NCBI GenBank assembly: GCA_035527845.1
Contig: DATKZT010000112.1
Location: forward strand, 1-64,000
Source: JAUWKC01 sp035527845
GTDB lineage: Bacteria > Planctomycetota > Phycisphaerae > Sedimentisphaerales > Anaerobacaceae
Direction of reading: 5' to 3'
Length of the DNA: 64,000 nt
Within the stretch, counting starts at the first letter, position 1. Each line of letters opens with the position of its first letter. Below the pieces are notes generated by a model, which worked only from the letters and a program-made list of their open reading frames with translations, ran no database searches and had not been told where the DNA came from. The position numbers were made by a program, and so were the translations under genes. Below are positions 44,474 to 54,192 of the stretch, one piece after another.

Positions 44474-45226
44474 ATGGCTACGCGAAACATAGTAAAAATA
44501 GACGAGGAAAGATGCAACGGATGCGGATTGTGCGTCAACGCCTGCGCCGAGGGCGCCATAAAGATCGTCAACGGCAAGGCAAAGCTCATAAGCGAGACTT
44601 ACTGCGACGGCCTGGGGGCCTGCATCGGACACTGTCCCGAGGACGCGATAACCGTCGAAAAACGAGAGGCCCCCGACTTCGATGAACAGGCAACAAACAA
44701 ACACCTGGCAGAACAGAAGAACACGGGAAAACAAGCCGACTTCGTATGCCCCGGCTTGATGGCCCGGACGCTCAACAAAAACGACAAACCTGCCAACGCC
44801 GCCCCGGCACCCGGCGGAACCTCACAACTAAGACACTGGCCCGTCCAGCTCAAACTCGTCTCGCCCCATGCTCCATACTTTGCCGACGCCCACCTGCTCC
44901 TTGTCGCCGACTGCGTGCCGTTTGCAATGGCTGATTTTCACAACAGATTTCTCAAGAACCACAGCGTTATCGTCGGCTGCCCCAAGCTGGATGACCCTGA
45001 ATTCTATATTGAAAAGGTGGCGGAAATACTGAAAGCCAATAAACTTAAGAGCCTTACTGTCGTTCACATGGAGGTGCCCTGCTGCTTCGGCCTGACCCGC
45101 ATAGCCAAGGAGGCAATCGCCCGCAGCGGCGTCAAAATGTGCTTCGACGATGTCACAATCGACCTGCACGGCAACGCAGGCGCCAAAACCACAATCGGCG
45201 ATAGCCAGAGCATACCCGCTGGTTGA
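44474..45226 (+). CDS. 4Fe-4S ferredoxin-type protein with extra C-terminal domain
   Basis: The protein is 250 residues from the ATG at 44474; a TTG two codons earlier is less likely. The first cluster motif is a full CNGCGLCVNAC. The second (YCDGLGACIGHCP) has only three of the four usual cysteines in CxxCxxCxxxCP spacing, a pattern known in this family. The C-terminal domain (about residues 120-240) has further cysteines, including a CC pair in VPCCFGLT, and does not match a fold I know. Its position 18 nt after hcp makes it the likely electron donor for the hybrid cluster protein. Confidence 0.85.
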   Translation: MATRNIVKIDEERCNGCGLCVNACAEGAIKIVNGKAKLISETYCDGLGACIGHCPEDAITVEKREAPDFDEQATNKHLAEQKNTGKQADFVCPGLMARTLNKNDKPANAAPAPGGTSQLRHWPVQLKLVSPHAPYFADAHLLLVADCVPFAMADFHNRFLKNHSVIVGCPKLDDPEFYIEKVAEILKANKLKSLTVVHMEVPCCFGLTRIAKEAIARSGVKMCFDDVTIDLHGNAGAKTTIGDSQSIPAG

Positions 45227-45428
45227 CCGCGCAGAAACAGGCGGCAACGGACTCGGAACGGTGGGTTCGACAATCCGCCATTACGCTCGCCCTCAACAGC
45301 CTGAGTGTTTGAGGGTCCACCCAAGAACCATACCGGAGCAGAAGAATTCAACCCTGAAGCCGCCTCTTTGTCCCGCATTGACGCTGTGGGGCCATCAGTT
45401 GACGAAGGAAAAAATCTTTTTAGGCCTG

Positions 45429-45457
45429 TTGCATCGCGACGCCGAAAACGCTATACT
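45429..45457 (+). promoter_or_regulatory. Sigma70-type promoter for the PTS IIA gene
   Basis: TTGCAT (45429-45434) and TATACT (45452-45457) are 17 nt apart, 54 nt before the ATG at 45511. The rest of the spacer 45227-45428 holds no credible gene. Confidence 0.55.
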
Positions 45458-45510
45458 TATAGGTTTACGTATGTGAACAAGAAACATAACCTGTTTTGCT
45501 GTAGATTGAG

Positions 45511-45969
45511 ATGCTTCTAACACAAATATTGCAGCCTTCCTGTGTGAAGGTTCCGCTCCAAGGCGAGGACAAGAAATCCATTATAACCGAGCTCATTGAC
45601 CTGCTCGATGCAAACGGCCTGCTGCTTGACAGAGACACCGCTCTCGAAGCCGTCTTCACGCGCGAGCAGACCCGAAGCACTGGCATAGGCTCTGGAATTG
45701 CCATCCCTCACGGCAAGTGCAAAGCCGTAAAGGAGCTCGTCATGGCCCTCGGCATAGCGCCCCAACCAATCGATTTCGAAAGTGTCGATGGCAAACCCGT
45801 AAAAATAATGATTTTGCTTGTCTCACCCACCGACAAAACCGGCCCCCACATTCAGGCCCTGGCCAGAATAAGCAGACTTATGCTCGACGAAAAGTTCAAA
45901 AATGCACTGGAGAAGGCCCACTCTGCTGAGCAGCTTTACGAGCTTCTGACCAACAAAGAGAGTGAATGA
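45511..45969 (+). CDS. PTS EIIA-Ntr-like (PtsN-type) protein
   Basis: A 152-residue protein of the fructose/nitrogen-type EIIA family, with the phosphorylatable histidine 67 in SGIAIPHGKC and the preceding FTREQTRSTGIG. The length is that of a stand-alone EIIA-Ntr. No membrane EIIB/EIIC gene is nearby, so it probably acts as a regulator of carbon/nitrogen or envelope metabolism rather than in transport. It converges with the glycogen phosphorylase gene. A monocistronic transcript is likely given its own promoter. Confidence 0.88.
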   Translation: MLLTQILQPSCVKVPLQGEDKKSIITELIDLLDANGLLLDRDTALEAVFTREQTRSTGIGSGIAIPHGKCKAVKELVMALGIAPQPIDFESVDGKPVKIMILLVSPTDKTGPHIQALARISRLMLDEKFKNALEKAHSAEQLYELLTNKESE

Positions 45970-46003
45970 ATTGCCAGCCGTTGTTCTCGGCTTTTACCTC
46001 GAG

Positions 46004-48610
46004 CTATGAGTCATACCTCTCCCATAGAACAAGCCCGAGTTCATAAGGATCAGCCAAGTCACTGTGCCTCGGCAAGACCCTTACGGCCAATCCCTGTTGA
46101 CCCGCCCGCTTACAGGGCATTTGCCCCACAAACCATCGCTCCCCATTGCCCGCCGACGTAGCTTCGCAAGACATTCCAACCGCTGAACCATCCACAATAT
46201 TACCCAGCGCATCCACATTACCGTAATAAAGCTCGACAGAAATATCATCCGGCCTGACCTCGCCCAAGTTTACCAACGCCCGCACCGTTACTTCCGATCC
46301 CACCGTAAGCTGCGTCGGCTTGAAAATCACTTCCGAGCTCCCCGCCCCACCGTCAACTCGTATTTCCACGTCCTTGACGGCGAATTCAGGCCAGCACTTC
46401 TTCATGTTTGATTTCCACATTGAAAGCGCCTTGGCTCTGGACATCGCTTCGGCCGTCAGATACCGCCACCTCGTCGCTGCCGGATTGTAGAACCTCCGAG
46501 TGTATTCTGCCACCATCCTCGTGGTATTGAACTGGGGCGTCACGCATCTGATGGAACTCTTCATTCTTTGTATCCACGCACGCGGCACATTGTCCGCCGA
46601 GCGAGTGTAGAACAACGGCACCACCTCATTTTGCAGCACATTGTAGATTGCCTGTGATTCAACCATGTCTTGATAGTCGGCGTTTTCATAGGTCTCGCCC
46701 GCGCCTATGACCCATCCTGCTTCCGGTGTGTAACCCTCGCACCACCAGCCGTCCAGCGTACTCATGTTCAAAGCACCGTTTATGGCCGCCTTCATTCCGC
46801 TCGTGCTGCTGGCCTCCATAGGCCGCCGCGGGGTGCTCAGCCAAACATCAACACCACGAACCAGGAACCTCGCCACACTGATATCATAGTCTTCCAGGAA
46901 CACAATCCGCCGCCTAACATCGTACTGAGAAGCAAAGTGAATGATCTGACGTATTATCTCCTTGCCTTCCGTATCCCGGGGGTGCGCCTTGCCGCTGAAA
47001 ATAAGCTGCACCGGCCGTTTCGAATCCGTAAGGAGTTTCACCAGCCGCTGCGGGTCCCTCAATAGCAAATTGCCTCTCTTGTAGCTCGCGAACCTCCTGG
47101 CAAAACCAACCGTCAACACCTCGGGGTCGAGCACCTCCTCGGCCCAGTTCAGCTCCGTGTGATATGTGCCCCGTCGCTGCATCTGAGCCTTCAGACGCTT
47201 GCGCGCGAAAACAATCAAACGCTCTTTGCACAACTGGTGCGCCCGCCACAACTCCTCATCGGGAATCTGCCCGATATGTTCCCACGCCGACTTGGTCGCA
47301 ATTCCGTCCGACCAGTCCGGCCCCAAATACCTCTCGTATAGACCGTTGATCTCCTCGGACAGCCAGCTCTTGATATGAACACCGTTGGTAATGGACCTTA
47401 TGGGCACCTCGTCAACAGGCAACCCAGGCCACAGGAAAGACCACATGCCACGAGACACCTGACCATGTAGCTTGCTGACCCCGTTCCTATAGCTGCTCAG
47501 CCTCAGCGCAAGGACCGGCATCTTAAAAGGCTCGCTGTCGGCCTCGGCATCCACCCTTCCCAACCCCAGAAACTGCTTTCTGTTTATACCAAGGTTAGGA
47601 AAGTAGCTGCCAAAGTACTTATCCATCAGCTCCACCGAGAATTCATCAAGACCCGCCTTCACCGAGGTGTGCATCGTAAAAACATTTCCCGCCCGCGTCG
47701 CCTCAACCGCTTCATCAAAAGTCAAATTCATCGCACTTCTTAACTGACGGATCCGCTCAAGCCCCATGAAGGCCGCGTGTCCCTCGTTCATGTGGCAGAC
47801 CGTCGGCGTAATACCGACAGCCGCCAGTGCCTTCAGGCCGCCTATGCCTAACATAATCTCCTGACGGATTCGCATCTCACTGTCGCCGCCGTACAGATTG
47901 CTCGTAATAATCTGGTCGGTTGCTGAATTGGAAGGTATGTTCGTGTCCAACAGATAAAGCTTGACCCTGCCTATTGTAACACACCATATCTGCGCCGTAA
48001 CACGTCTGCCCGGATATTCAACGCTTACCGTCACGGGCCTGCCGCTGTCTTTGCGCAACAGTTCAATCGGCACATTATAAAAATCATTTTCAGCATACAA
48101 CTCCTGCTGCCAGCCATCTATGTTCAAATACTGACGGAAATAACCTTTTTGGTACAGAAGGCCCACTCCTACTATCGGTACCCCAAGGTCCGACGCACTC
48201 TTTAGATGGTCCCCTGCCAGAATCCCTAAGCCCCCTGAATAAAACGGCAGACATTCGTGAACACCAAATTCGGCACTGAAGTAAGCGATAACGGGCTTGG
48301 TGCAATTCGAACAGACTTTTCCAAACCAGGTTGGCCCTTCAAGGTACGATCCGAGTCTTGCCGTCGCACGCTCCAACTCACACAAAAAACCATCATTATT
48401 GGCCAGATCCTCAAGACGCTTCTGGGACACACTGCCCAAGAGCTTGACCGGATTATGACCACAGGCCGACCACAGGTTGGCGTCTATACGCCTGAACAAG
48501 GCTTCTATCTCAGGATTCCAGCACCAGAACATGTTCCGCACAAGTCCCTCCAGCGCCTTCAACGAGTCCGGAACTGCAGGCAAGACAGTGAAACTGCGTA
48601 CTCTTGGCAT
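46004..48610 (-). CDS. glgP: Alpha-glucan (glycogen/maltodextrin) phosphorylase, GT35
   Basis: The 868-residue cytoplasmic enzyme belongs to the alpha-glucan phosphorylase type found in Thermotoga and mycobacteria. It begins with a DUF3417-like N-terminal domain (LEGLVRNMFWCWNPEIEALF). It continues with CLPFYSGGLGILAGDHLKSASDLG, CHMNEGHAAF and the pyridoxal-phosphate region EASSTSGMKAAINGALNMSTLDGWW. It would release glucose 1-phosphate from storage glucan. The start has GGGAGG at good spacing. About 180 nt upstream is a strong terminator behind a structured RNA, so expression may be controlled by attenuation. Confidence 0.93.
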   Translation of the reverse strand: MPRVRSFTVLPAVPDSLKALEGLVRNMFWCWNPEIEALFRRIDANLWSACGHNPVKLLGSVSQKRLEDLANNDGFLCELERATARLGSYLEGPTWFGKVCSNCTKPVIAYFSAEFGVHECLPFYSGGLGILAGDHLKSASDLGVPIVGVGLLYQKGYFRQYLNIDGWQQELYAENDFYNVPIELLRKDSGRPVTVSVEYPGRRVTAQIWCVTIGRVKLYLLDTNIPSNSATDQIITSNLYGGDSEMRIRQEIMLGIGGLKALAAVGITPTVCHMNEGHAAFMGLERIRQLRSAMNLTFDEAVEATRAGNVFTMHTSVKAGLDEFSVELMDKYFGSYFPNLGINRKQFLGLGRVDAEADSEPFKMPVLALRLSSYRNGVSKLHGQVSRGMWSFLWPGLPVDEVPIRSITNGVHIKSWLSEEINGLYERYLGPDWSDGIATKSAWEHIGQIPDEELWRAHQLCKERLIVFARKRLKAQMQRRGTYHTELNWAEEVLDPEVLTVGFARRFASYKRGNLLLRDPQRLVKLLTDSKRPVQLIFSGKAHPRDTEGKEIIRQIIHFASQYDVRRRIVFLEDYDISVARFLVRGVDVWLSTPRRPMEASSTSGMKAAINGALNMSTLDGWWCEGYTPEAGWVIGAGETYENADYQDMVESQAIYNVLQNEVVPLFYTRSADNVPRAWIQRMKSSIRCVTPQFNTTRMVAEYTRRFYNPAATRWRYLTAEAMSRAKALSMWKSNMKKCWPEFAVKDVEIRVDGGAGSSEVIFKPTQLTVGSEVTVRALVNLGEVRPDDISVELYYGNVDALGNIVDGSAVGMSCEATSAGNGERWFVGQMPCKRAGQQGLAVRVLPRHSDLADPYELGLVLWERYDS

Positions 48611-48790
48611 CTTTGCCTCCCCATAAGCCTTTATAAAGCAAACAGTTACAACCTTAAAGCCGGCAAAGAACAGTCCGCGCCAGCCATCTCTTAATCGGCC
48701 ATTCTATCCTTTGGCTTAACCCCAAAAAACGCCGAAAGTCCGACTCAACAGCCTTGTGACAGTCCGATATGTTCCCCCCTTGCCGACCAT

Positions 48791-48817
48791 AAAAAAAGGC
48801 CCGTTCTACAACAGGCC
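48791..48817 (-). terminator. Strong Rho-independent terminator upstream of glgP
   Basis: On the minus strand GGCCTGTT pairs with AACGGGCC (one G-T pair) across a GTAG loop and is followed by seven T residues. It is 180 nt before the glgP start and about 450 nt after the AAA ATPase stop. Confidence 0.8.
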
Positions 48818-48960
48818 TTTATCACTTAGTAGGCTTGCCTCCACCTGTGCCGTAAGAAAGTCTTTTGAAAAGAACCCATTACTTTCAGGTGGGCAATCGT
48901 TGCTTGTGCCCGAAAGTCCTATCGAGTAGGCTTGTCCGGGCTCTCAAGACCTGATTTCCC
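48818..48960 (-). ncRNA. Candidate structured RNA or riboswitch-like leader of glgP
   Basis: On the minus strand two hairpins precede the terminator. The first (48941-48908) has GCCCG pairing with CGGGC around an inner CCTA/TAGG. The second (48896-48835) has TTGCC plus CACCTG pairing with CAGGTG plus GGCAA, with a two-base bulge and an inner CTTTT/AAAAG. The 10-nt AGTAGGCTTG (plus-strand reading) occurs twice, at 48828 and 48925, once in each structural part, which could allow alternative pairings. The layout fits an attenuator or riboswitch in front of glgP, or a free small RNA ending at the terminator. I matched it to no known riboswitch or housekeeping RNA; 6S RNA cannot be excluded. Confidence 0.45.
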
Positions 48961-49262
48961 TGAGTACGGGTATCGGTTCTTTCAAATCAAACTTTCTATA
49001 CGTACACTGCAGGGGTCAGCCTGCCTTCTTACACTTATACCAAATTCCAGGAGCAAAATCAACGAAAATATCGGTCCTTCCGGACATTTATTTGGCCTGC
49101 CTTTCTGCCTGCCTACTTGCTTTTTCGGCTCGCCAACGCTTTTTTCTACAGAAAAAATACCCGGACCAGTAGTTGCTCTCGCCATCCCAATAAGCCCGGC
49201 AAAGGCAGCTATTAGCGGCAACTGAGCTTGAGAATCCTCCACCCGGATGTTGAAAGCGTTCG

Positions 49263-50756
49263 CTAATCCGCAGGAACGCATCGGCCCTCAGCCCAGGCCC
49301 GAAGCGCTTCCACGCTCTCGGCCATCGTCACCGTAAGCGGCGGCGAATTCCGCAAGGCAGACAGAATCAAAGCCGTATCCACCTCCCTCTTGTTCGCGTA
49401 CGCCTCGTGCAGGGCTGAAATGATTGCCTGCTCTATCTCCGAGCCGCTGTAACCCTCGGACGCCTCGGCAAGCTCCTCAAGGTCGAACTGCTCCGGGTCG
49501 CGATTGCGCTTCCGCAGGTGAATCGCCAATATCTCCTTTCGCGTGGCCGCAATCGGCAGGTCAACAAAGAATATCTCATCGAATCGGCCTTTGCGAAGCA
49601 GCTCCGGAGGCAGAGCCTCAATATCATTGGCTGTAGCCACTACGAAAACCGGCGCCTCATGCTCCTGCAGCCAGGTAAGAAGCGTGCCAAACATTCGCTG
49701 GGACAGCCCCCCATCCGCACTTCGACTTGCCGCCGAGGCAAACGCTTTTTCAATCTCATCTATCCAAAGTATAACCGGTGACATCATCTCCGTCTGGCGC
49801 AGCGCCTCGCGAAGATTGCGCTCGGATTCGCCGATGTAGCTGGCGTACAATGTGCTCGGGTCCATCCGCAACAAAGGCTGGTGCCAGGCCGTCGCAATCG
49901 CCTTGGCGCACAGACTCTTGCCCGCGCCCTGCACACCGAGCATAAGCACGCCCCTCGGCACGGTCAAACCGAACTCCTTGGCGTCCCGGCCGAAGGCGTC
50001 CTTCCTGAACTCAAGCCATTTCTTCAGCCGCTTCATACCCCCGATTTCACTGAGGTCCAGAGGCGTCTGGACGTATTCGAGCAGCCCGCCCCGTTGAATC
50101 ATCCGCCGCTTGCCCGCAATAATCAGGTTTATGTCCTTGTCGGTAAACCGCTGGTCGTGAGCAACACTGTCGATAATGACCTGCTCGGCCTGCCGGCGAG
50201 TAAGCCCGCGAAGGTTCCGAACCATTACGTTCAGGCCTCGCCGAGTGATGCCGATTTCCACGGGCTTCTTACGGTGAAGCCGAAGAAGAGTCGTGCGAAG
50301 AATGTCCTGCAGCTCCTTTTCATCCGGAAATGAAATCTCGAAAGTCCTCGCGTACGACTTTATCACTTCGGGCAGCTTGTCCTCGCTGTCAATCATAACC
50401 AGCGTGCTGCCAACCTTATCGAAACGCTCTATGACATCCCGCAGCACCCGCAGCGTCTTGCCGTCTCTCAGATGCTCAGCCAAATCAAGGGCCACGCAGA
50501 TGGAACTTTCCTTCGACCCCGCTAAATTGTTAAGGCCTGCCTCGGCTCGTTCAGTACCCTTTATGGCAGGCCCCTTGTCCAGAAGGCTCAGCCCGTCCCG
50601 CACACCCTCCGCAGCCGACCATATCCAAAGCTCGCGCTTCAGGGTCTCCGCCGCCTGCCTCACCAGCCCCAGCGCATACTCTTCCTCGTATGTAACGATA
50701 GACACGCACCCGCAACCCCCACCGATAAGCTGCTCAAACCGCTCAAAATCATTCAT
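49263..50756 (-). CDS. Ycf46-like AAA ATPase
   Basis: The protein is 497 residues from the ATG at 50756, which follows GGGAGA by eight nt. Residues 1-230 form an N-terminal domain with a degenerate P-loop-like fold, as in cyanobacterial Ycf46 proteins. The AAA module has Walker A LGVQGAGKS, Walker B ILWIDEIEKAF, sensor ATAND and the second-region arginines in RKGRFDE. It closely resembles the Ycf46/AAA group of about 500 residues whose role is linked to CO2 use or stress in cyanobacteria but is not settled. The start lies 16 nt past the pheT stop, so both are co-transcribed. Confidence 0.85.
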   Translation of the reverse strand: MNDFERFEQLIGGGCGCVSIVTYEEEYALGLVRQAAETLKRELWIWSAAEGVRDGLSLLDKGPAIKGTERAEAGLNNLAGSKESSICVALDLAEHLRDGKTLRVLRDVIERFDKVGSTLVMIDSEDKLPEVIKSYARTFEISFPDEKELQDILRTTLLRLHRKKPVEIGITRRGLNVMVRNLRGLTRRQAEQVIIDSVAHDQRFTDKDINLIIAGKRRMIQRGGLLEYVQTPLDLSEIGGMKRLKKWLEFRKDAFGRDAKEFGLTVPRGVLMLGVQGAGKSLCAKAIATAWHQPLLRMDPSTLYASYIGESERNLREALRQTEMMSPVILWIDEIEKAFASAASRSADGGLSQRMFGTLLTWLQEHEAPVFVVATANDIEALPPELLRKGRFDEIFFVDLPIAATRKEILAIHLRKRNRDPEQFDLEELAEASEGYSGSEIEQAIISALHEAYANKREVDTALILSALRNSPPLTVTMAESVEALRAWAEGRCVPAD

Positions 50757-50772
50757 CAGCGGATTCTCCCGC

Positions 50773-52791
50773 TTATACCGTTCGCAATTCCGCTTTGACA
50801 CGCTCGGCCAAACTCTCAACAATGGCCTTCTCGAAATCGTCAACAGTATCGTGTGTCAACGTGCCGTCCTCGTCTCTGAAACGCAGCGACAGCGTAACGC
50901 TCTTCTTGCCGGACGGTATCCCCTTGCCGCGGTAGATATCGACAAAGCGAACGTCTTCCAATTCACCGGGCGCCTTACTGCTCACCGCCTCGACAATCTC
51001 GGCCCACGGTACCATCTCGTCAACAATAATCGAAAGGTCACGCTCAATGGCGGGAAATCTCGGTATCGGCTTAACCTTCACCGGCCCGCTTTGCAGCGCC
51101 AAGAGCTCCTCGAATTGTAGCTCTGCCGCTACCGGCGTCACTTCCTTGAAACCATACCTGTCTGTAACGCTCTGCGAAACAATGCCGGCCGTGCCCATAA
51201 CCTTGCCGTCAACAACAACCTCAGCACCCGTCTGCGCCCAGGCCAGATCCGCAGGCCTGAACGAAACTTCCGCCTCCCTGCTGACATTTCTTGCCAGCCC
51301 TTCAATCACGCCGCGAAGGTATCTAAAATCGCCGTCACACACGAGAGCCACCCTGGCCTGCTCATTCGGCAGCACATCGTCACGCCCATCCCCCGGCAAA
51401 AAAGTATCGGCAATCTCATACACCCGGCACGGCAGGTTCCTCGCGTTAACGTTCGTCTTTAAGACACCAAGCAGGGAGCCGATAAGCGTCCGCCGCAGCA
51501 GGTTCGCCGTCTTCCTCGAAGCATCCTGCACCGCCAAATACCCCTTGCCATCGTCAGCCGCAAACAGCTCGCTCACCCAATCGTCCACGAAGCCCACCGT
51601 GACGGCCTCGTAAAACCCACAGCCGTTAAGATACCTCCCTATCGATTCGGCCAGCCTCTGACGGGCGTCGACCGGCGTCACTTCGATACTGATTCGCTTT
51701 TCCACAGGCACCCGGTCATAGCCGTACACACGCGCCACTTCCTCAATCAAATCCACCTCGCGATAGACGTCGCTCCGCCACGAAGGCGCCGTGCAGACTA
51801 TCAAATCGTTTTCCTTGCGCGGCTCGAAACTCAGGACCGACAGAATCCGCATCACCTGCTCAACCGGCACAGCCATTCCCAGCAGCTTCGCCACGCGCGA
51901 AAACCGAAGCGTCACCTGCCTCTTTGCCGGCATCTTGGGATAAGCATCCACCACCCCTTTGGCAACCTTCCCACCGGCTACCTGAACAATCAACTGAGCC
52001 GTCCGCTTCGACGCCCAGTCCACGTTTTCAATATCCACTATCCGCTCGAATCGAAACGCCGCCTCCGAAGGCAAGACCAGCCGGCGAGACGTCCTGCGCA
52101 CGGTCAGCGGGTCGAAATATGCATCCTCCAGCAGGATAGCCGTGGTGGCGTTACTCACCTCGGTCTCCAGCCCGCCCATAACACCGGCAATTGCCACCGG
52201 CCCCTTCGGGTCCGCGATAATGAGCATATCAGACTCAAGGTCGCATTGCGTACCGTCGATGCTCACAATGCGCTCGCCGGCCACGGCCCTCCTGACGATT
52301 ATTTTGCCTTCGTTAATCCTGGCATAGTCAAACGCATGAGGCGGTTGCCCCGTCTCCAACATCGCATAGTTTGTCGCATCAACAACGTTATTGACGCTCC
52401 GCAGACCGGCCGCTTCAAGCCGTTTCGCCATCCAGTTTGGCGAGGGGCCGACCCTCACCCCCTCGATAATCCGTGCCGTATATCGCCCGCACAAATCCGG
52501 CTCAACAATCTCCACACTGCAAAACCCGGCCGCGTCCCTGTCCAGCTCGTCAAGCTCGATGTCCGGCAGCTTCAGCTCCCTGTCCGTCGCCACCGACAGT
52601 TCCCGCGCCACCCCGATATAACCGAGACAGTCGCCCCGATTACTCGTTATCTCCACATCGATTACCGCATCATCGCCGCAGTATTCGATTCCCTCGCAGC
52701 CAAGCCCCAGATCGCTCAGCATCTCCGCAACTTCGGCCGCAGAATGTTCAATTTCGACATAATCCTTCAACCAATCCAGCGAGACTTTCAT
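50773..52791 (-). CDS. pheT: Phenylalanine--tRNA ligase beta subunit, short form
   Basis: The 672-residue protein begins MKVSLDWLKDYVEIE and contains the B3/B4 region (ITSNRGDCLGYIGVARELS, NVVDATNYAMLETGQPPHAFD), the B5 domain and the catalytic-like core. The FDX-ACB anticodon-binding domain is at the end (PIPRFPAIERDLSIIVDE onwards). The usual bacterial PheT is about 800 residues. Here the roughly 110-residue EMAP/tRNA_bind domain is missing: residue 40 leads directly into the B1-to-B3 junction. The same shortened form is common in spirochetes and archaea. The partner pheS is not in the window. Confidence 0.93.
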   Translation of the reverse strand: MKVSLDWLKDYVEIEHSAAEVAEMLSDLGLGCEGIEYCGDDAVIDVEITSNRGDCLGYIGVARELSVATDRELKLPDIELDELDRDAAGFCSVEIVEPDLCGRYTARIIEGVRVGPSPNWMAKRLEAAGLRSVNNVVDATNYAMLETGQPPHAFDYARINEGKIIVRRAVAGERIVSIDGTQCDLESDMLIIADPKGPVAIAGVMGGLETEVSNATTAILLEDAYFDPLTVRRTSRRLVLPSEAAFRFERIVDIENVDWASKRTAQLIVQVAGGKVAKGVVDAYPKMPAKRQVTLRFSRVAKLLGMAVPVEQVMRILSVLSFEPRKENDLIVCTAPSWRSDVYREVDLIEEVARVYGYDRVPVEKRISIEVTPVDARQRLAESIGRYLNGCGFYEAVTVGFVDDWVSELFAADDGKGYLAVQDASRKTANLLRRTLIGSLLGVLKTNVNARNLPCRVYEIADTFLPGDGRDDVLPNEQARVALVCDGDFRYLRGVIEGLARNVSREAEVSFRPADLAWAQTGAEVVVDGKVMGTAGIVSQSVTDRYGFKEVTPVAAELQFEELLALQSGPVKVKPIPRFPAIERDLSIIVDEMVPWAEIVEAVSSKAPGELEDVRFVDIYRGKGIPSGKKSVTLSLRFRDEDGTLTHDTVDDFEKAIVESLAERVKAELRTV

Positions 52792-53153
52792 AACAAATGC
52801 ACCACAAACAATTCAGAATATGCAGTTTCAGATTGCAATAACTTAGCTTCCGCAAACCCTTATGTCAATGATTTTGCACATTCCTCAAGCCCGCAGGCAA
52901 ACCCCTTCTTCACATCCTGTCAGGCACGTCATCCGGCACGCGCTCTCCCAACGAGTTCGAATCTCAACCCAACCATAGCTCTTGCGATCGCCGGCCTGTG
53001 GCGCATCCCCAACCGGGTTGCGGCCCTTGCGACTGGCTAAGATAACCAGACGCCTTAAAACACAAAAATGGCCCGGTGAAAAAACTTTGCGCTTTTATCC
53101 CTGTGCTTTTCTCTTATAATATCTCTTTAGTCATGATTTTCGGGAAACATGGT
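52792..53153. other. Intergenic spacer with a promoter for 53154
   Basis: No gene was recognised in these 362 nt. A TATAAT at 53115-53120 is a perfect -10, with only a weak AT-rich -35 about 17 nt upstream. A tRNA-like GTTCGAATC at about 52955 does not fold as a tRNA. Confidence 0.4.
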
Positions 53154-53555
53154 ATGAGAAAATGCGTTCTGCTTATCGCCCCGCTCGCCGCCGTCGCCGC
53201 GGCCCTGCTCCTTGCCGGCTGCGTCGAGCGAAATCTCACCATTAACACCAGGCCCGAGGGTGCGATCGTGATTCTAAATGACGAGGAAATAGGCATTTCG
53301 CCCGTTACGGTGGGCTTCGAATGGTACGGCGATTACAATGTCGCCATCCGAAAAGAAGGCTTCGAGACGCTGAAAACCCACCGCAAACTCAAAGCGCCAT
53401 GGTACGATGGATTTCCATTCGACCTCTTCGCCCAAATCCTGCCGCATAGAATCGTCGATTCCTACGAGTGGAAATTCGAGCTCGAAGAGAAGAAGCAAAT
53501 AAGCCCAGACCAGCTCATCCAAAACGCCGAACAGCTCAAAAGCCAACTGCAATAG
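53154..53555 (+). CDS. PEGA-domain lipoprotein
   Basis: The protein is 133 residues from the ATG at 53154. The upstream frame reaches back to a GTG at 53076, but a TATAAT promoter element lies inside that stretch, so the later start is preferred. The signal ends with lipobox LAGC. The mature protein starts with a PEGA domain (LTINTRPEGAIVILNDEEIGISPVTVGFEWYGDYNVAIRKEGF). This is typical of planctomycete surface lipoproteins, which may interact with the cell wall or S-layer. The tail has a short charged helix (EEKKQISPDQLIQNAEQLKSQ). Confidence 0.85.
   Translation: MRKCVLLIAPLAAVAAALLLAGCVERNLTINTRPEGAIVILNDEEIGISPVTVGFEWYGDYNVAIRKEGFETLKTHRKLKAPWYDGFPFDLFAQILPHRIVDSYEWKFELEEKKQISPDQLIQNAEQLKSQLQ

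Positions 53556-54192
<637 letters not shown>

Larger units (their letters stand above)
48611..49262. other. Gene-free region with structured RNA candidate
   Basis: These 652 nt between glgP and the AAA ATPase gene hold no convincing gene. The 97-codon plus-strand frame at 48932 and the 99-codon minus-strand frame at 48982 have no ribosome binding site or recognisable family. The notable content is the hairpin set and terminator at 48791-48960. A half-copy of the TTATACCAA motif seen at 851 lies at about 49032. Confidence 0.6.

Noticed and set aside
45260..45285. GGGTTCGACAATCC resembling a tRNA T-arm
   Set aside because: The flanking bases do not pair as a five-base stem, and no cloverleaf can be drawn.
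48818..48960. RNase P, tmRNA or SRP RNA as identity of the structured region
   Set aside because: None of the hallmark sequences (GAGGAAAGTCCGGGC, a tmRNA tag frame and T-arm, or the SRP GGTCAGG...GGAAGCAGCC) is present.
48932..49281. Overlapping frames of about 97-99 codons on both strands between glgP and the AAA gene
   Set aside because: No ribosome binding site, no recognisable family, low-complexity composition, and they overlap the structured RNA region.
52935..52985. GTTCGAATC and, on the opposite strand, TTGGGAGAGCGCG, both reminiscent of tRNA arms
   Set aside because: The two motifs lie on opposite strands, the T-stem does not pair and no anticodon arm or acceptor stem can be formed.
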